Source: Arcticibacterium luteifluviistationis
GTDB lineage: Bacteria; Bacteroidota; Bacteroidia; Cytophagales; Spirosomataceae
DNA length: 64,000 nucleotides
NCBI RefSeq assembly: GCF_003258705.1
Contig: NZ_CP029480.1
Span: 1,922,001-1,986,000, forward strand
Direction: 5' to 3'
The notes beneath the pieces were generated by a model. That model was not told the origin of the DNA and ran no database searches. It was given only the letters and a program-made list of their open reading frames with translations. The position numbers were made by a program, and so were the translations under genes. How positions within the stretch are numbered: the first letter of the stretch is position 1; every line of letters starts with the position of its first letter. Below, piece by piece: positions 19,101-28,967 of this stretch.

Positions 19101-20267
19101 TTAAAATTGGGCTTTAGTACTCCAGCCTTCTGGTTGGAACGGTGTCCTAGTGTCACTTTCTACACAGGGTGCCAGAGGTGGTCTTGTGGTGTCTTGGCCG
19201 GCTTGTTCTGGATTTACCTTTCTTCCGTTAAAGAGTCCTGTGGCTACCACTTCATCTGGGACATCACTTTTATCAAGCCAGTACAAAGAGCGAGAGACAG
19301 AGGAAACTATAAAATAGCCCGCTACTGCTTGTTCTAAGTCATCTGGGCTTGAAATATTACCTGACAGGGTAGCAGGTGGAGTGTCTGCCAAACCTCCAGT
19401 GTTTTGACCTTGTGATGCTACTAAATTAAGGTATTCGTAAACTCTTTTAGGGATTCCGTATTGCCTAACTTCTAATAGAGCACCAATCTTCTGATAAATT
19501 GGAATTTCAGCAACAAGACGACCAATAATAGGTTTCCCGTTTGAAAATTCATCATTCATCACATTGACCTTATCGGAGGTTATCTTCTCCCAACAATTTC
19601 TGTCGCAGTTGTAATCGTAGGTTACATTATTTGAAAACCTTGTAGCTCTACACTCCCCAAGTGGGCCAGTGGTTTCATCGTTATAATAAAGTGCATCTTC
19701 ACAGCTTTTACAGTATCCTTGAGATTCATAAAGAACCCAATCCCACATGTAAAAATCTCTAGTAGAGGCTGGATCAGAGGTGTCTATGTAAATTTTTTGA
19801 CCAGGGAGCGTTTCGGTTGCCGTTTTTACTGCCTCTTTATCAAAAGTATGATAGATCTTGTCGATTGGAGCGGAGGGCGTCATTACTTCTTCTAAAGACT
19901 CGAAGTGTTTGCCGTTTTTCGTTTCAAATTCTAGCTTATAGGTATTGCCAATTATTCCCAAGAAATCACTTGGATAGGTATAGTAACCTGCCTTAATCTC
20001 GGTAAGGTTTATTTCATTGTTCCCATTTTCTATCACTCTAACAGAGGCACCTTCTACGGGTAAATAGCTAATACTTAAACCTGAGTTAGGGATGGACTCT
20101 GTAAGTTTAACATAATTGCTAGAGGCATTATTTGTCAGTTTTCCATCAACAATAAAGATTGTTTTACCAACTGTAAAGCTTTTGGAATATGGTTCGACAC
20201 AAGCAATGGTAAATAGTAATGTTGCAACAAGAAGGTTTTTTAGAAGTGGCGGTAGTTTAAGCCTCAT
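19101..20267 (-). CDS. DUF4249 lipoprotein, partner of the TonB receptor
   Basis: A 388-residue DUF4249-family lipoprotein (signal peptide with FTIAC, Cys23). Visible family features are the N-terminal beta-sandwich with IFIVDGKLTNNASSNYVKL, VEGASVRVIENG and GIIGNTYKLEFETKNGKHFES. A Cys-rich stretch (YCKSCEDALYYNDETTGPLG, then CDRNCWEK, about residues 180-225) could form disulfides or bind metal. In Bacteroidota these proteins are encoded next to a TonB-dependent receptor and probably act as its surface-exposed or periplasmic partner, much as SusD does for SusC. Here it precedes the receptor gene with 4 nt between them, so translation is probably coupled. Confidence 0.85.
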   Translation of the reverse strand: MRLKLPPLLKNLLVATLLFTIACVEPYSKSFTVGKTIFIVDGKLTNNASSNYVKLTESIPNSGLSISYLPVEGASVRVIENGNNEINLTEIKAGYYTYPSDFLGIIGNTYKLEFETKNGKHFESLEEVMTPSAPIDKIYHTFDKEAVKTATETLPGQKIYIDTSDPASTRDFYMWDWVLYESQGYCKSCEDALYYNDETTGPLGECRATRFSNNVTYDYNCDRNCWEKITSDKVNVMNDEFSNGKPIIGRLVAEIPIYQKIGALLEVRQYGIPKRVYEYLNLVASQGQNTGGLADTPPATLSGNISSPDDLEQAVAGYFIVSSVSRSLYWLDKSDVPDEVVATGLFNGRKVNPEQAGQDTTRPPLAPCVESDTRTPFQPEGWSTKAQF

Positions 20268-20501
20268 TAAGTATTATATATAGGGTTGAAGGTCTGAATA
20301 TAAGCATATATTTTAAGGAAGATGGCTAGAGCTTCTTAGATTGTTTTTTTAAGGTCTAGAAATGACGTGATATTGTGTTGATGTGGTTTTTGGACTTAAA
20401 ATGTTGAGTAATTAGGATTTACATTGTCAGTTAAAATTACCTTTGGTTAGAATCAATAATTTACCGAATAATAATTTTTTGGTGACGGCATTAGTGTAAT
20501 G

Positions 20502-20532
20502 TTTTTCTAGTGTTTTCTCATGATTATCTTTG
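20502..20532 (+). promoter_or_regulatory. promoter of the SGNH esterase gene (TTTT-N19-TATCTTTG)
   Basis: The -7 box TATCTTTG (20525-20532) is an exact match to TAnnTTTG. A TTTT at 20502-20505 sits exactly 19 nt upstream, close to the -33 TTTG consensus. The box ends 24 nt before the ATG at 20557. The rest of the 289-bp divergent intergenic region shows no other strong signal. Confidence 0.5.
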
Positions 20533-20556
20533 AGTTCAATTCACCCACATTTAGCA

Positions 20557-22905
20557 ATGAAGCTTCCGCATATACTTACTGCTTTATTTTTGTTTTTAGA
20601 GAGCAATATTCTTTTTGCTCAGGTCTCTTTTACTGAATTCCCTGAGGATATGCAGCTTTACTCTCGGAGTGAAAATGATACTGCATTAGTAGATATAGTA
20701 GGAACAATTGAGAATTCGGATTATCAAAAGGCTGTGGTGAAGCTTTTTCTTGATAATAAACTTTCAGCGAGTTTTAATATTGATGGCATGAAAACAGATT
20801 CTGAAGTTAGTTTTCAGATTCCCATTAAAGCTCAGTTGGCAGAATACACTTTTGAGTTTTGGTTGAAAAACTCAAGTGACTCTTTATTGGTTAAGTCTGC
20901 AAAAAAAGTGTTGTGTGGTGATGCGTTTGTTATCTATGGTCAGTCTAACGCCGTTTCTTACCCAAACTATTGGGTGCTCAATGATAGTATTTCAAAAAAA
21001 TACACAAGAAACTATGTACATTATTTCGGCAGTTCACACAAAGATGATGGATGGCATGATGCCACTTTTCCTGAGGTGGGGAGCCTTGGGAAATGGTTTG
21101 TCAAAAGCTATACAGAAAGAGAGCAAGTTCCCATTTTAGTGATTAATGCTTCTTTAGGCGGTACTAACTTAAAATACCTCATCGAAAGAAATCCTGAACT
21201 CTTGCATGAAGTACACAGACCTTATGGCTTAATGTTAAAAAGAATTTTTGACAGCAAAGTGAAGTCTATTAAAGGTTTTATTTTTCTTCAAGGAGAGTCA
21301 GAGGCAACTACCAGCCTGAATGATGTAAATGCCTATCCAGAATTATTTAGGGAATTTAAAACTTCCCTATCACTTGATGCTCCGCCAATAGAAAGGTTTT
21401 ATGTGTACCAGTTAGGCGTTATGAATGTTCATGCTCTTTGGGAGGCTGGAAAACTAAGAGAGTTTAAAAGACAGTTGCCTAAGTTTTATAATGACGTTTC
21501 TGTGGTTCCTGCCACAGGAATTGGTTATTACGATTTTGACGGTTTACATTATAGTTTAGCTGGCTATGGTCTTTTAGCCAAATGGCTTTTTAATAGTTAT
21601 CAAGCTTTTGAGTATGGTTTAAAGCAGTATGAAAGTCCTGACTTGAAGAAAGTTATAAATCTGAAGGGCGAGAAAAAGCTTAAACTAGTTTTTAACCAAG
21701 AAGTAACTGTAAAAGACAGTATTAATTTTGGCTATTATACAAGCTATATGAAAGACCAGTTTTATGGAGGTAGAGTATCTGGATTTGTAAACTCTATTGA
21801 GCGTGAAGGCAAAAATATTTTTCTTCATTATGAGAGTCTACCAGCCCAAACGCTCACATATTTACCAGGCTTTTTTAATGACCCAGAGGGCAAGCCTTAT
21901 AGTGGACCATATATTAAAAACAGGCTAGGTACACCGGTTTTAACTTTTTATGAGGTGGAGATTCAGGATGAATTACCAAAACCGATTGTTGATAATTCCA
22001 GTAATAATGGTAATTCTATTGAGCTTTTTTTAAATGAATCTAGAGCTAGGGAATGTAAAGCTTGTGAGCTTGAAATAAGTTATTTGACTGATAGTGGTCC
22101 CGTTTTTCTTAAATCTGTAGCTAGTCAAGATTTAAAGGTAAATTTGTTAAGGTCAGACTTTGAGACGTTGAATGATATATTGATTTTAAGGTACATCAGT
22201 GAGTTTTCGGAGTCGGAAGCTACTGCTATTAGTTTAAGGGGAGAAGAAGTAATAGATGAAGACCAAGATGGTATTCCTGATAATTTGGACAACTGTACTG
22301 ACAAGAAAAATTTTGGTCAAACTGATTTTGATAATGATGGAGTAGGCGATACCTGTGATTTAGATGCCGACGGTGATTTAGTGCCTGACGATGAAGACAA
22401 TTGTTTGCTTCAGATAAATCCTTCGCAGCCAGAACTTCTAGTAAGAGATGGTAACCTTATATATTCATCTTTACTTGCCACGCAATATCATTGGGTAGTG
22501 AATGGTACTTACAGTGAAACCACAAATGATAATTTATATATAGTGCGAGATTCTTCAGAATATGCGGTGATCATAGCGGATAGGAGTGGCTGTAATAGCG
22601 TGATTTCAGAAGCTTTAAGAGTATTTACTCCAGACGAAATTGTTCTTCTTGGAAATCAAGAGGATTTAAATTCGATAGTTTATCCAATACCAAGTCAATC
22701 TAGGTTGAATTATATGTCAGCTCATAAAGACCTGTATAGAGCTGAACTTTATACAATGAATGGTAAGCTGCTGAAAGAATATAAACTAAAAGGCAATGAA
22801 GGGCAGTTTAACTTAAATGGAGTAAGCGAGGGGTCTTATTTATTAGTCTTTTATGATCGAGCCAATAAGAAGCTGTTTACAAAAAAGATAATTAAGCAAA
22901 ATTAG
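20557..22905 (+). CDS. T9SS-exported SGNH/sialate O-acetylesterase-like protein with thrombospondin type 3 repeats
   Basis: An exported protein of about 782 residues; I start it at the ATG at 20557 (MKLPHILTALFLFLESNILFAQ, clear signal peptide) rather than a TTG nine codons earlier. The head is an SGNH esterase related to sialate O-acetylesterase (SASA): block I FVIYGQSNAVSY has the Ser nucleophile, block III-like FLQGESEA follows, and DGLHYSLAGYG supplies the Asp/His pair. Next come thrombospondin type 3 calcium repeats (DEDQDGIPDNLDNC, DFDNDGVGDTCDLDADGDLV), a short Ig-like segment, and a type A T9SS sorting domain (VYPIPSQSRLNYM...KKLFTKKIIKQN). It probably removes acetyl groups from extracellular polysaccharide at the cell surface; the substrate is unknown. 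Confidence 0.88.
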   Translation: MKLPHILTALFLFLESNILFAQVSFTEFPEDMQLYSRSENDTALVDIVGTIENSDYQKAVVKLFLDNKLSASFNIDGMKTDSEVSFQIPIKAQLAEYTFEFWLKNSSDSLLVKSAKKVLCGDAFVIYGQSNAVSYPNYWVLNDSISKKYTRNYVHYFGSSHKDDGWHDATFPEVGSLGKWFVKSYTEREQVPILVINASLGGTNLKYLIERNPELLHEVHRPYGLMLKRIFDSKVKSIKGFIFLQGESEATTSLNDVNAYPELFREFKTSLSLDAPPIERFYVYQLGVMNVHALWEAGKLREFKRQLPKFYNDVSVVPATGIGYYDFDGLHYSLAGYGLLAKWLFNSYQAFEYGLKQYESPDLKKVINLKGEKKLKLVFNQEVTVKDSINFGYYTSYMKDQFYGGRVSGFVNSIEREGKNIFLHYESLPAQTLTYLPGFFNDPEGKPYSGPYIKNRLGTPVLTFYEVEIQDELPKPIVDNSSNNGNSIELFLNESRARECKACELEISYLTDSGPVFLKSVASQDLKVNLLRSDFETLNDILILRYISEFSESEATAISLRGEEVIDEDQDGIPDNLDNCTDKKNFGQTDFDNDGVGDTCDLDADGDLVPDDEDNCLLQINPSQPELLVRDGNLIYSSLLATQYHWVVNGTYSETTNDNLYIVRDSSEYAVIIADRSGCNSVISEALRVFTPDEIVLLGNQEDLNSIVYPIPSQSRLNYMSAHKDLYRAELYTMNGKLLKEYKLKGNEGQFNLNGVSEGSYLLVFYDRANKKLFTKKIIKQN

Positions 22906-22922
22906 GATTGATGTATGGGCAT

Positions 22923-22953
22923 AAAAAAAGGTCAGCATGTGCTGACCTTTTTT
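22923..22953. terminator. bidirectional rho-independent terminator between esterase gene and lpd
   Basis: The inverted repeat AAAAAAAGGTCAGC / GCTGACCTTTTTTT with a 4-nt loop has T-runs on both strands. It lies between the + strand esterase stop (22905) and the - strand lpd stop (22975), so it can serve both. Confidence 0.92.
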
Positions 22954-22974
22954 TATGCTATATGATTATCTACT

Positions 22975-24381
22975 TTACGAATGAATAGACCTGTTATCGG
23001 TAGCCGCTAATGCAGCTTCTTTTACGGCTTCCATGTAAGTAGGGTGGGCATGCGATATTCTTCCAAGGTCTTCTGCACTGGCTCTAAATTCCATAGCAGT
23101 AACACCTTCAGCAATCATATCTGCTGCTCTAGCACCAATAATATGTACGCCTAATACTTCGTCTGTTTCTTTGTCTGCCAATACTTTTACTAAGCCATCA
23201 GTGTCTCCACTGGCAACTGCTCTACCAAGAGCTTTGTAAGGAAATTGACCTTTTTTGTAAGCTCTACCAGAAGCTTTTAATTCTTCTTCTGTAGCACCTA
23301 CAGAAGCTACTTCAGGCCAAGTGTAAACTACACCAGGAATTAAATTATAATGAATATGTGGTTTTTGACCTACTATAGTCTCCGCCACAAGTACACCTTC
23401 TTCTTCTGCTTTGTGAGCTAACATGGCACCTCTAATTATATCACCAATGGCATAAATGCCCGGTACAGATGTTTCAAGAGTATGGTCATTCACTTCTATC
23501 ATTCCTCTTTTATTAGGAGTTATACCTACTGCATCTAGGTTTAGGTTATCCGTATAAGCTCTTCTCCCGATAGACACTAAACAGTAATCTCCACTGAAAG
23601 TTACTGTTTCTCCTTTACTGTTTTCGGCTGTTACTTCTACTTCTTTTCCTGTGTTTGAAATGTTGGTAACCTTAGTGTTAAAGTTAAACTCAGCACCGTG
23701 TTGTTTCTTAAGTACTTTTTGAAGCTCTTTTCCTAAAGTAGCATCCATTGTAGGAATCATGCCTCCTGCAAATTCTATGAAAGTAACTTTAGAACCTAAT
23801 CTAGCGTAAACCGAACCTAATTCGGCACCAATTACTCCAGCACCAATTACTAAGAGGTTTTTAGGTATTTCTGAAAGATTTAAAGCTTCCGTAGAAGTAA
23901 TGATTCTTTTTCCATCATAATTCATGAATGGAAGAATCATAGGCTTAGAACCAGTCGCTATAATGATGTTTGTCCCTTTGATTTGTTCTTCTGAACCATC
24001 ATTTTTTGCAATTTTGACTGTGTTTTTATCAACAAAAGAACCAAAGCCGTTAAATACTTTGATTTTGTTCTTTTTCATTAAAAACTCAACGCCGTTGTTC
24101 ATCTTGGTTACCACGTCGTTTTTTCTGCCAATCATAGTTTTAAGATCAACCTTCGGTGTGTTGATTTTAATACCATGTTCTGCAAAATGGTAAGCAGCGT
24201 TATGATAATGTTCAGATGAATCTAAAAGGGTTTTTGAAGGAATACAGCCTACATTAAGGCATGTACCACCTAAAACATCATATTTCTCAATGATAGCTAC
24301 TTTTTTTCCTAGTTGAGCTGCACGTATTGCCGCTACATATCCTCCAGGGCCAGAACCAATTACTATTACATCAAAATCCAT
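22975..24381 (-). CDS. lpd: dihydrolipoyl dehydrogenase (E3)
   Basis: A 468-residue flavoprotein disulfide reductase that reoxidises dihydrolipoyl groups of 2-oxo acid dehydrogenases with NAD+. The FAD-binding motif GSGPGGYVAAIRAAQLG is at the start; the redox-active cysteines are C41 and C46 in GGTCLNVGCIPSK. The NAD-binding motif is VIGAGVIGAELGSVYARLG, a second FAD motif is VPGIYAIGDII, and the catalytic His-Glu pair is in HAHPTYMEAVKEAALA. It lies 65 nt behind odhB, in the same direction, so it probably serves the 2-oxoglutarate dehydrogenase complex; pyruvate dehydrogenase may share it. Length and motifs are normal. Confidence 0.97.
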   Translation of the reverse strand: MDFDVIVIGSGPGGYVAAIRAAQLGKKVAIIEKYDVLGGTCLNVGCIPSKTLLDSSEHYHNAAYHFAEHGIKINTPKVDLKTMIGRKNDVVTKMNNGVEFLMKKNKIKVFNGFGSFVDKNTVKIAKNDGSEEQIKGTNIIIATGSKPMILPFMNYDGKRIITSTEALNLSEIPKNLLVIGAGVIGAELGSVYARLGSKVTFIEFAGGMIPTMDATLGKELQKVLKKQHGAEFNFNTKVTNISNTGKEVEVTAENSKGETVTFSGDYCLVSIGRRAYTDNLNLDAVGITPNKRGMIEVNDHTLETSVPGIYAIGDIIRGAMLAHKAEEEGVLVAETIVGQKPHIHYNLIPGVVYTWPEVASVGATEEELKASGRAYKKGQFPYKALGRAVASGDTDGLVKVLADKETDEVLGVHIIGARAADMIAEGVTAMEFRASAEDLGRISHAHPTYMEAVKEAALAATDNRSIHS

Positions 24382-24446
24382 AAGTCTATATTTTAATAAA
24401 GGCGGAGCCTTTGAATATTTAGTATTAATAAATTAATGCTTGAAGA

Positions 24447-25979
24447 TTAAACTTGAAGCATCATTCTCATTGGGTCTTCTAATAACTGCTTAAGTCTAAC
24501 TAAGAAACTAACAGACTCTTTTCCATCAATAGTTCTGTGGTCATAAGACAGAGCTAAATACATGATAGGTCTAATTTCAACCTGTCCGTTAATAGCCACT
24601 GGTCTTTCTACTATATTATGCATTCCTAGAATAGCCGATTGCGGAGCATTGATAATAGGAGTAGAAAGCATAGAACCAAATATTCCACCATTTGTAATAG
24701 TGAAAGTTCCTCCAGTCATTTCAGGAAGAGTAAGTTTTCCGTCTCTTGCTTTTAAAGCTAAACGCATTACTTCAGACTCAATTCCAGCGAATGATAATTT
24801 TTCAGCGTTTCTAATTACCGGTACTACCAATCCTTTAGGAGCAGAAACTGCAATAGAAATATCTGCAAAGTCGTTGAAAACTATTTCGTTACCATCAATA
24901 TAAGCATTGATAGAAGGGAATTCTTGAAGAGCAATAGAACAAGCTTTAGTGAAGAAAGACATAAAGCCAAGGCCTATGCCATGAATGTCTTTAAATTTCT
25001 CTTTGTAGTTTTTTCGCAAATCCATGATAGGCTTCATGTCAACCTCGTTAAAGGTGGTTAACATAGCTGTTTCATTTTTAACAGAAACTAATCGCTTCGC
25101 AATAGTCTTACGAAGTGAACTCATTTTCTCTCTACGCTGGCCTCTATCTCCTTCAGAAACAGCAGGAGCGGGAGCTGCTGGAGCAGGACTAGCTTTTGCT
25201 GGAGCTGCTTTTTGAGCGTTTTGAGCATCTTCTTTTGTAACTCTTCCGTCTACACCAGTTCCTTTAACTGCAGTAGCGTCAATTCCCTTTTCAGAGAGGA
25301 TCTTGGCAGCAGATGGAGATGGGTGACCAGAAGCATAAGTGTCTTTTCCTCCAGAAGGAGCACTTGCAGCTGCTGGACTTGCAGCAGCAGGGGTAGGGGC
25401 AGTAGAACTAGCTCCCGCACCGGCAGTTATTTTTGCTACTAAATCTCCTACAGGGATTACAGCACCTTCTTCAGCAATTATTTTTATTACTCCAGCACTT
25501 GGAGAAGGTAATTCAAAAGTGGCTTTGTCTGATTCCAATTCACAGATGATTTCATCCATTTCAACGGTATCACCATCTTTTTTAACCCAAGAACTTAACG
25601 TTACTTCGGTAATAGATTCTCCTACACTAGGTACAGTAACCTCTATGATTTCACCAGAACCACTAGCAGCAGCAACGGGTGCAGCCGTTGTTGTGGCAGC
25701 AGGCTCTTCTACTTTTGGTGTTTCAGCTGTAGGGCTTGCCTCGGCAGACTCTTCAATTCTACAAACTAATGCTCCTATCTCAAGTGTTTCTTCTTCTTGA
25801 GCTACAATCCTTAAAATACCTGCGGCTTCTGCTGGCAATTCAAAAGTTGCTTTATCGGACTCCAGTTCGCAGATGATTTCATCCATTTCAACATAATCAC
25901 CATCTTTTTTTACCCAAGAGGCTATCGTAACTTCCGTTACTGATTCACCTACTGAAGGTACTTTCATTTCAACTGCCAT
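24447..25979 (-). CDS. odhB: 2-oxoglutarate dehydrogenase E2, dihydrolipoyllysine succinyltransferase, two lipoyl domains
   Basis: A 510-residue E2 component that transfers succinyl groups from lipoate to CoA in the TCA cycle. Unlike E. coli SucB it has two lipoyl domains (residues about 2-78 and 112-186), each with [12 protein letters not shown], so the lipoylated lysines are K43 and K152. They are joined by Ala/Pro/Ser-rich linkers. A peripheral-subunit-binding domain (about 219-256, [15 protein letters not shown]...GRVTKEDA) and the acyltransferase core (about 283-510) follow; the active site is HRTIDG with H481 and D485. It starts 3 nt after the odhA stop codon, so translation is likely coupled. 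The pairing with an E1o gene fixes it as the succinyl, not the acetyl, form. Confidence 0.95.
   Translation of the reverse strand: MAVEMKVPSVGESVTEVTIASWVKKDGDYVEMDEIICELESDKATFELPAEAAGILRIVAQEEETLEIGALVCRIEESAEASPTAETPKVEEPAATTTAAPVAAASGSGEIIEVTVPSVGESITEVTLSSWVKKDGDTVEMDEIICELESDKATFELPSPSAGVIKIIAEEGAVIPVGDLVAKITAGAGASSTAPTPAAASPAAASAPSGGKDTYASGHPSPSAAKILSEKGIDATAVKGTGVDGRVTKEDAQNAQKAAPAKASPAPAAPAPAVSEGDRGQRREKMSSLRKTIAKRLVSVKNETAMLTTFNEVDMKPIMDLRKNYKEKFKDIHGIGLGFMSFFTKACSIALQEFPSINAYIDGNEIVFNDFADISIAVSAPKGLVVPVIRNAEKLSFAGIESEVMRLALKARDGKLTLPEMTGGTFTITNGGIFGSMLSTPIINAPQSAILGMHNIVERPVAINGQVEIRPIMYLALSYDHRTIDGKESVSFLVRLKQLLEDPMRMMLQV
25422..25976 (-). repeat. direct repeat of two lipoyl-domain coding segments in odhB
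   Basis: Segments 25746-25976 and 25422-25646 encode lipoyl domains that share long identical stretches (for example [19 protein letters not shown] in both). Some DNA blocks are also identical, such as the CAGATGATTTCATCCATTTC block near 25549 and again near 25873. This indicates an internal duplication. Confidence 0.8.
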
Positions 25980-25982
25980 GAT

Positions 25983-28769
25983 CTATATATTCTCTTTATT
26001 AGTCAAATCAAATGCTTTATTAATAATATTGGTTTGTCCCTGCTGGTGATATTTGGTATATCCTGTAGCTGGAGACGCACTTTTCTTTCTCGCTATCAAA
26101 TCGGAAATACCAATTTCTGGGAATTCACGAAGTATAAACGACCAAGCACCCATATTTTGAGGTTCTTCCTGAACCCAAATAGTTTGTACTTTTTGTGGGT
26201 AACTAGCTAATAAGTCAGTTACCTGCTGTTTAGGGAATGGGTGAAGCTGCTCTACACGTAGTATGGCCACATCTGTTCTCTTATCTGCTTGTTGTTTTTC
26301 CAGTAGGTCAAAGTAAATTTTACCAGAGCATAAAAGTACTCTTTTGACCTTTTTAGGGTCAGCGTAATCATCACCATAAGTTTCTTGGAACTTCGTACCT
26401 GGTAAAAAATCCTCCATTTTTGAAATGGCTCCAGGATGACGCAACATAGATTTTGGAGACATGTGTACACATGGCTTTCTAAAAGGAAGTGCCAGCTGTC
26501 TTCTCAACATATGGAAGAAGTTTGCAGGTGTAGTACATGCACATACATACATATTATACTCTGCAGATAGCTGCAAAAACCTTTCAGGTCTGGCATTCGA
26601 ATGCTCAGGTCCTTGCCCTTCATAACCGTGTGGTAAAAGTAATACCAAACCGTTTTGTGTTTTCCACTTAGATTCCGCTGCCGAAATAAACTGGTCAATC
26701 ATCGTTTGTGCACCATTGGCAAAATCACCAAACTGAGCTTCCCAAATCACCAAAGCATTCGGGTTAGCCAGTGCATAACCATATTCAAATCCCATTACAG
26801 CATATTCAGAAAGAAGCGAGTTGTACAACTCTAGTTTGCCTTGTCCTTCTTTAATATGTTCTAGGTTACTGTAAGTTTCGTTGGTAGTAGTGTCATGTAA
26901 AACAGCATGTCTGTGAGAGAATGTACCTCTTTGTACATCCTGACCAGTCATTCTTAGCCACTTTCCATCATTCAAAATAGAACCAAAAGCCATTAATTCG
27001 GCTGCCGCCCAATTGAACTCTTTTTCACCCGCAAAAATGCTTTTTCTTTCAGCAAGTACCTTAGTTATTTGCTTGATAGCTTTGAAGCCTTTTGGGATGT
27101 TTGATAATGCTTCACCTATTATAGCTATGGCATCTTTATCAATTCCTGTTTCTGGAGAAACTAAGAAATCTTCTTTTTTAGACTTACGAAGCTCTTGCCA
27201 ATCTCTCTCAAGTTTTGGCACTTCATATGGCAATTGTCTTTGCTTAACTTTAGCAAGTAGCTCTTGAAGGTTACTATCAAAAGAAGCTTTTAATTGTTTC
27301 GCTAAGCCAATGTTATCTTCGCCTTGGTCTTTTAGTTTTTGCAAATAGACATCACGAGGATTCTTATGCTTATTGATGTATTTGTACATGGCTGGCTGAG
27401 TGAATTTTGGTTCATCAGCTTCGTTATGCCCGTATTTACGGTAGCATATCATGTCAATAAATACATCCTTATTAAACTCTTGTCTAAACTCAATAGCCAG
27501 CTGCATAGCATATACTACTGCTTCTGGATCATCTCCATTTACATGGAAAATAGGGGTGTCTAATATTTTAGCCACATCTGAGCAGTAAAGGCTAGAACGG
27601 GCGTCATCGTTATCAGTGGTGAAACCAACTTGATTATTGATGATAAAATGTATAGCTCCACCTACGTAATACCCCTTAAGGTTTGACATTTGAGCTATCT
27701 CATAGGCAATACCTTGACCAGCTAAAGATGCATCACCATGTATAATGATTGGCAAAATCTTGTCATAGATATCGTCAAAGTCATTTATTTTTCTGCCATG
27801 GCTTTCAAAATGGCCATCTGCTCTAGCTCTTGCATAACCTAATACCACAGGGTCAACCGCTTCAAGGTGAGAAGGGTTTGACATTAGTTTGAGACTAACC
27901 CTTTTTCCTGCTGGAGTAAGTACCTGAGAAGTATAACCCATGTGATATTTAACATCACCATCGCTATATTCTTCTTCTTCAATGTTTTCTTCAAATTCAT
28001 TGAAAATTTGCTCATAAGGTTTCTGCATAATGTTAGTTAAAACATTAAGCCTACCTCTGTGAGCCATACCTATAACTACTTCTTCTACACCTAATTCGGC
28101 ACCTTTTAGAATAGCCGCGTCTAAAGCAGGAATGGTAGACTCACCACCTTCAATAGAAAAACGCTTTTTCCCAAGATATTTAGTATGTAAGAAATTTTCA
28201 AAAGCCGCAGCTTCATTTAATTTCTTTAAAATCCTTTTTTGCTGTTCTGGCGAAGGTTTAAAATTGATGTATTCTGCTTCAATTTTTCTTCTGAACCAGC
28301 CTTTGATTTTTCTATCTCTAATATATTGGTATTCAAAACCAATAGGCCCAAGATAGACTTTTCTTAAGGTGTCGTTAATTTCTCTGAGGGTGGCCGGACG
28401 ACCTAGTACCTCTATTCCAGCTTCAAAAACAGTGTCTAAGTCTGCCTCAGAAAGCTTGAAGTCTTCTAGGTCTAAACTTGGATTGTGTTTTCGCTCTGGC
28501 CAAAGAGGATTGATTTTAGCGGCCATGTGACCACGGGCTCTAATTCCACGGATAAGATGAACTACTTCGATTTCTTTACGAACGTGTTCATTTGATTTGT
28601 CGGTTACGGCATTGGTAGCACCGTCGCTTTTCCAGGTTTCGGAAAATTCAAAACCTTTAAAGAAGTTACGCCAGCTTTCATCTACTGATTCAGGATTTTC
28701 TTTGAACTGCTGATAGAGTGATTCTATAGCTGAGACGTCTGCATTCGCCAAGTAAGAGTACTGGTCCAT
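25983..28769 (-). CDS. odhA: 2-oxoglutarate dehydrogenase E1 component
   Basis: A 928-residue thiamine diphosphate enzyme that decarboxylates 2-oxoglutarate and succinylates the lipoyl group of OdhB. Family features: the N-terminal E2-binding segment (MDQYSYLANADVSAIESLYQ, WRNFFKGFEF), the substrate-binding AHRGRLNVL, the ThDP/Mg site HGDASLAGQGIAYE to NNQVGFTT, CYRKYGHNEADEP, and the C-terminal half with RGTFSHRHAVLHD, WEAQFGDFANGAQ and LPHGYEGQGPEHSNARPERF. The length matches the family. It is first in an operon odhA-odhB-lpd. A TAnnTTTG box lies 43 nt upstream. Confidence 0.97.
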   Translation of the reverse strand: MDQYSYLANADVSAIESLYQQFKENPESVDESWRNFFKGFEFSETWKSDGATNAVTDKSNEHVRKEIEVVHLIRGIRARGHMAAKINPLWPERKHNPSLDLEDFKLSEADLDTVFEAGIEVLGRPATLREINDTLRKVYLGPIGFEYQYIRDRKIKGWFRRKIEAEYINFKPSPEQQKRILKKLNEAAAFENFLHTKYLGKKRFSIEGGESTIPALDAAILKGAELGVEEVVIGMAHRGRLNVLTNIMQKPYEQIFNEFEENIEEEEYSDGDVKYHMGYTSQVLTPAGKRVSLKLMSNPSHLEAVDPVVLGYARARADGHFESHGRKINDFDDIYDKILPIIIHGDASLAGQGIAYEIAQMSNLKGYYVGGAIHFIINNQVGFTTDNDDARSSLYCSDVAKILDTPIFHVNGDDPEAVVYAMQLAIEFRQEFNKDVFIDMICYRKYGHNEADEPKFTQPAMYKYINKHKNPRDVYLQKLKDQGEDNIGLAKQLKASFDSNLQELLAKVKQRQLPYEVPKLERDWQELRKSKKEDFLVSPETGIDKDAIAIIGEALSNIPKGFKAIKQITKVLAERKSIFAGEKEFNWAAAELMAFGSILNDGKWLRMTGQDVQRGTFSHRHAVLHDTTTNETYSNLEHIKEGQGKLELYNSLLSEYAVMGFEYGYALANPNALVIWEAQFGDFANGAQTMIDQFISAAESKWKTQNGLVLLLPHGYEGQGPEHSNARPERFLQLSAEYNMYVCACTTPANFFHMLRRQLALPFRKPCVHMSPKSMLRHPGAISKMEDFLPGTKFQETYGDDYADPKKVKRVLLCSGKIYFDLLEKQQADKRTDVAILRVEQLHPFPKQQVTDLLASYPQKVQTIWVQEEPQNMGAWSFILREFPEIGISDLIARKKSASPATGYTKYHQQGQTNIINKAFDLTNKENI

Positions 28770-28812
28770 TTGATTTTTTATAATGCTTAATGCTCTGATA
28801 AGATAGGATAGG

Positions 28813-28820
28813 CAAAGTTA
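28813..28820 (-). promoter_or_regulatory. possible -7 box (TAACTTTG on the minus strand) of odhA
   Basis: An exact match to TAnnTTTG, 43 nt before the odhA ATG. No TTTG at the expected -33 position. It lies in a 198-bp gap that shows nothing else except an AGGAGGT-like string on the other strand without an ORF. Confidence 0.35.
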
Positions 28821-28967
28821 AAATTTGCTTTTAAAAGGAGGTAACATTAATCCTTTTTTCTCGGTGATTTATGCTTATTTATTTATTTATGTCAAAGTAT
28901 TATCATTTTTTGTAGAATAGAGCACAATAAGTGGGAGGGAAGTTTGGATAATTTCTAGCGTTTTTTG

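Noticed and set aside
25212-25800. Overlapping open frames on the + strand, opposite to the Ala/Pro-rich linkers of odhB.
   Set aside because: The Ala/Pro/Ser-rich linker codons make stop codons rare on the other strand; no homology or start signal supports a gene.
28831-28846. AGGAGGT-like string followed by AACATT on the + strand upstream of odhA.
   Set aside because: It resembles a Shine-Dalgarno, but only a short ORF without a proper start codon follows, and the nearby genes run the other way.
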